Assembly: GCA_029953675.1 (NCBI GenBank)
Contig: JAMWBK010000007.1
Location: 1,302,001-1,366,000 of the forward strand
Length of the DNA: 64,000 nucleotides
Direction: 5' to 3'
From: Rhodosorus marinus
Lineage: Eukaryota > Rhodophyta > Stylonematophyceae > Stylonematales > Stylonemataceae
Positions within the stretch are counted from its first letter, which is position 1. Each line of letters starts with the position of its first letter. Below are positions 62,151 through 64,000 of the stretch, piece after piece. Position numbers and translations under genes: made by a program. The notes under the pieces are model-generated. The model was not told the origin of the DNA and did not search any database. It worked only from the letters and a program-made list of their open reading frames with translations.

Positions 62151-63220
62151 GTTGGCGTTCTTTGTATCCCAGTAGGTTATCGGCCTCGGGTGCCTGGCCA
62201 GTTGACAGGGTCACATGCCGATCGGGGTGTCGCAGGTTAAAGGATCCGAAAATCGCTGTCCTGAAAACTCCCCGTGTAATGCCGCTTTGGAGAAGCGGGA
62301 TTGCGTCTGGGTGGCATAGCAGGCTGGCGTGGGAGGCAATGAAGTCCACGTGCACCACATAAGAGCTCGGGATCCCCAATGCTTGGCAAAGAACCGTTGA
62401 AAAGTCTGATGGGGCCACTTCATCGTGCCGCGGGGTCATACATTCCTGAGAGTGGCGAGGACCGGTGTGGTATCTGGTCCCCAGATAGCTCCTTCCACCG
62501 TAGCGTGCAGCTGTCTCAGGGCAATTTGCTGGGTCTGCGGCCCTGGGCGTCCTACTGTGCGGGTTTGTGCGGCTTCTCCGCGCACTGAGGCTTTCTGATC
62601 CGTGCGCTCAGCGTAGGTAGGTTGTGTACTGCCATTCCCGATGACTGGGAAGGCCTCTGCGTAGTCCAGTGCGACCGTGACACCTGCCCTAACCGGAAGT
62701 TGATTGAGACGCGTTCCGGCTGCATGTTGATTGATGGCCGCCGCCCGCGGGTGCTGTTGCAGGATTTGGGAGGGGTTCGGTGCTGCGGCTCCACCGTGCC
62801 ACATATAAGGTTTTGCTGAAAGCTCGGAGAGACGTGCGGTAGTTCCTTCGAGTTCAGTGGTGCTGTTAATCCGATGATGATGCTGTTAATCCGTGAGTAG
62901 AGTTTGAATACAGCCTGGTAGAAGTCCGCGATAACTGCTTCACCATTTCCCAACTCCTGATAGCGCCGGTCAAAGGCGCGAAGTTGGTGCAAAAAGGCTG
63001 CCGCAGGTCCAGTTGCCTCTTGAGTCTCCATCCTGTAAGCCTCCTGTGCGTTCGCTGCTTCTAAATCCTGGGTGCTTGTGGTCCTGCCGTTATGGCCTAC
63101 GACTCCCAGTCGGTGTCGCCATCCCCTCTTCGCCTGGGCCAGGGCCGTTGGTGCCCGGGTGGCGGAGAGGTTCTGGGTCCGGTCCCAGGGTCTCCTTCTC
63201 GATCATAAAGCTTTCCTTAA
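62151..63220 (-). mobile_element. Family C-like LINE 5' region
   Basis: Several overlapping minus frames (62134-62439, 62436-62804, 62552-63031) form a broken N-terminal region: Gln/Ala-rich FLHQLRAFDRRYQELGNGEA and ALDYAEAFPVIG, then TPRHDEVAPSDFSTVLCQAL and VVHVDFIASHASLLCHPDAI. The last parts parallel family A (RPQTTRGQVPSMRDFRDTFA / FANYEGRDVLFLVSATAA). There is no RT here. 63221-63250 is spacer. Confidence 0.55.
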
Positions 63221-63250
63221 TAAAACCTCAGCGTATGTTTGTGCATGTTA

Positions 63251-63445
63251 GCCCCTTAACCTTACCCAGACTAACGTAACCGTAAACTTTCCCCCAGCTG
63301 TAACCGTAAACTTTACTGGGCAGCTGCCTACTGCAGCGTATCACTATTTCTACTACTATCTAGGGATCTGCGATCCCACATCGCTCAGCTCCTCGCTCCT
63401 GTGCAGTAGGTGTTTGCAGCTGTCCCGGAGAAAGTCCTGTGCCAT
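63251..63445 (-). mobile_element. Family C 3' fragment with internal deletion
   Basis: Starts with CCCAGACTAACGTAACCGTA twice in part (63255-63310), then the hairpin region and 3' UTR. At about 63367 it jumps into coding sequence (image of EELSDVRSQ...QEFL), so about 200 bp is missing. Confidence 0.65.
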
Positions 63446-63446
63446 A

Positions 63447-64000
63447 ACCCCAGACTAACTTAACCCCGTAGCCTTTATTCGGCAGCTACCTACCGCAGCG
63501 CAATACCACTACTATATGTTCGTTCTAAACTCACATACACCCCCTGTCCAGGGGTCTCATCTAAGTTCTACTCGAGGGAAATATCGTCCTATCCGCGCTA
63601 TCTTTCTCGATCGCATGCTCAACTGGCGCAGCATTTTGCTGCCACAGAATCCGATTTAATTGACCCCTCACCGACGACAGATGGGAGTCACGATCATGCA
63701 GATGCGTTGTCCCTATGCGAAGAAATTCAAGGCTTGCCTCGCCCATTCGACCAAAAGTCTCGAAAATGAACGGCACAAAAACGAGGTCTCGGTTTTCCAC
63801 CCTCGGCACTTCCTTAGAATGCAACGCCTTCGCTTGTTCTGCTTGTCTCGCAGCATGCCCGCAACTCCAGCTCGTATGTCTCAACTGATGCCTTTGAAGT
63901 GGCGATGTTACCATCACGTCCACCACGTACACGCAACCGCCCGTCGGGTGCCGTGCTACAATATCGGGTCGAATTCCGGACCCAGCAAAGAACCCCTGAG
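63447..64000 (-). mobile_element. Family D LINE 3' part, runs off the right edge (D4)
   Basis: The tail hairpin (image GGCAGCTACCTACCGCAGCG) and AATAAAG lie at about 63470-63500. The minus coding part 63561-64000 gives VYVVDVMVTSPLQRHQLRHT, VPFIFETFGRMGEASLEFLR and RGQLNRILWQQNAAPVEHAI. It is open to the window edge and includes the nuclease core (SGIRPDIVARHP just before). It is diverged from D2 but of the same type. Confidence 0.8.

Overview
This window comes from a eukaryotic nuclear genome with roughly even base composition. The strongest evidence is a plus-strand gene (19090-26057) made of more than 25 small exons joined at GT...AG boundaries, together with six families of non-LTR retrotransposons and a piece of hAT-type DNA transposon. 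There is no bacterial gene organisation. The few host genes encode secreted, cysteine-rich or glycine-rich proteins, which fits a unicellular or multicellular alga or another protist. A red alga is possible, but the sequence does not prove it. A short 18S-ITS1 fragment at about 32171-32233 could identify the lineage by database comparison.

Host genes are sparse. (1) 1-1761 minus: secreted protein with calcium-binding RTX nonapeptide repeats, running off the left edge. (2) 19090-26057 plus: secreted protein whose body is a chain of six-cysteine modules, one per phase-0 exon, amplified as four-module blocks of 886 bp. (3) 45180-46145 minus: a shorter secreted RTX protein, with a broken duplicate of its 5' end at about 46900-47115. 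(4) 52666-56589 plus: a 1307-residue secreted protein with Gly-rich segments, long helical regions, a Thr/Pro-rich linker and a C-terminal domain. Proteins 1-3 share an N-terminal cysteine domain (C...C...C...C...C-x9/10-CC, then more cysteines) that I do not recognise. It is joined to RTX repeats in two of them and to six-cysteine modules in the third.

Most of the rest is retrotransposon. I name the families locally. A (reference copy 34604-39428, one apparently intact 1503-codon ORF), B (39836-42960, RT and endonuclease in two frames), C (best pieces 6541-9760, 13447-14345, 58590-62105), D (5403-6340, 10185-10736, 63463-64000), E (44280-44850) and F (57491-58505). Where the C-terminus is visible (A-E) it has a CCHC/CCHH-like knuckle or a restriction-like (PD-(D/E)XK) endonuclease core, as in R2/R4/NeSL/CRE-type LINEs. 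RT motifs with a YHDD or IHDD catalytic box are visible in A, B and C. Nearly all copies are 5'-truncated, nested or joined end to end.

Layout: 1-1761 RTX gene; 1762-2320 upstream region with four spaced repeats; 2320-5000 B copies and a hAT remnant carrying two TSD-flanked LINE insertions; 5400-16000 dense D/C/A/B fragments; 16330-17260 degenerate repeats; 17260-19089 AT-rich intergenic; 19090-26057 modular gene; 26057-39428 further broken modules, then three A elements head to tail; 39538-45115 B, C, A and E pieces; 45180-47115 RTX gene and relic; 47145-49605 A and C pieces; 49606-52665 gene-poor; 52666-56589 large secreted protein; 56704-64000 mosaics of A, C, F and D. The most unusual signals are the nested exon/intron array, the shared cysteine domain, an 18S/ITS1-LINE chimera with an 11-bp target duplication, and a stem-loop plus A(G/A)TAAAG signature at the 3' ends of several LINE families.
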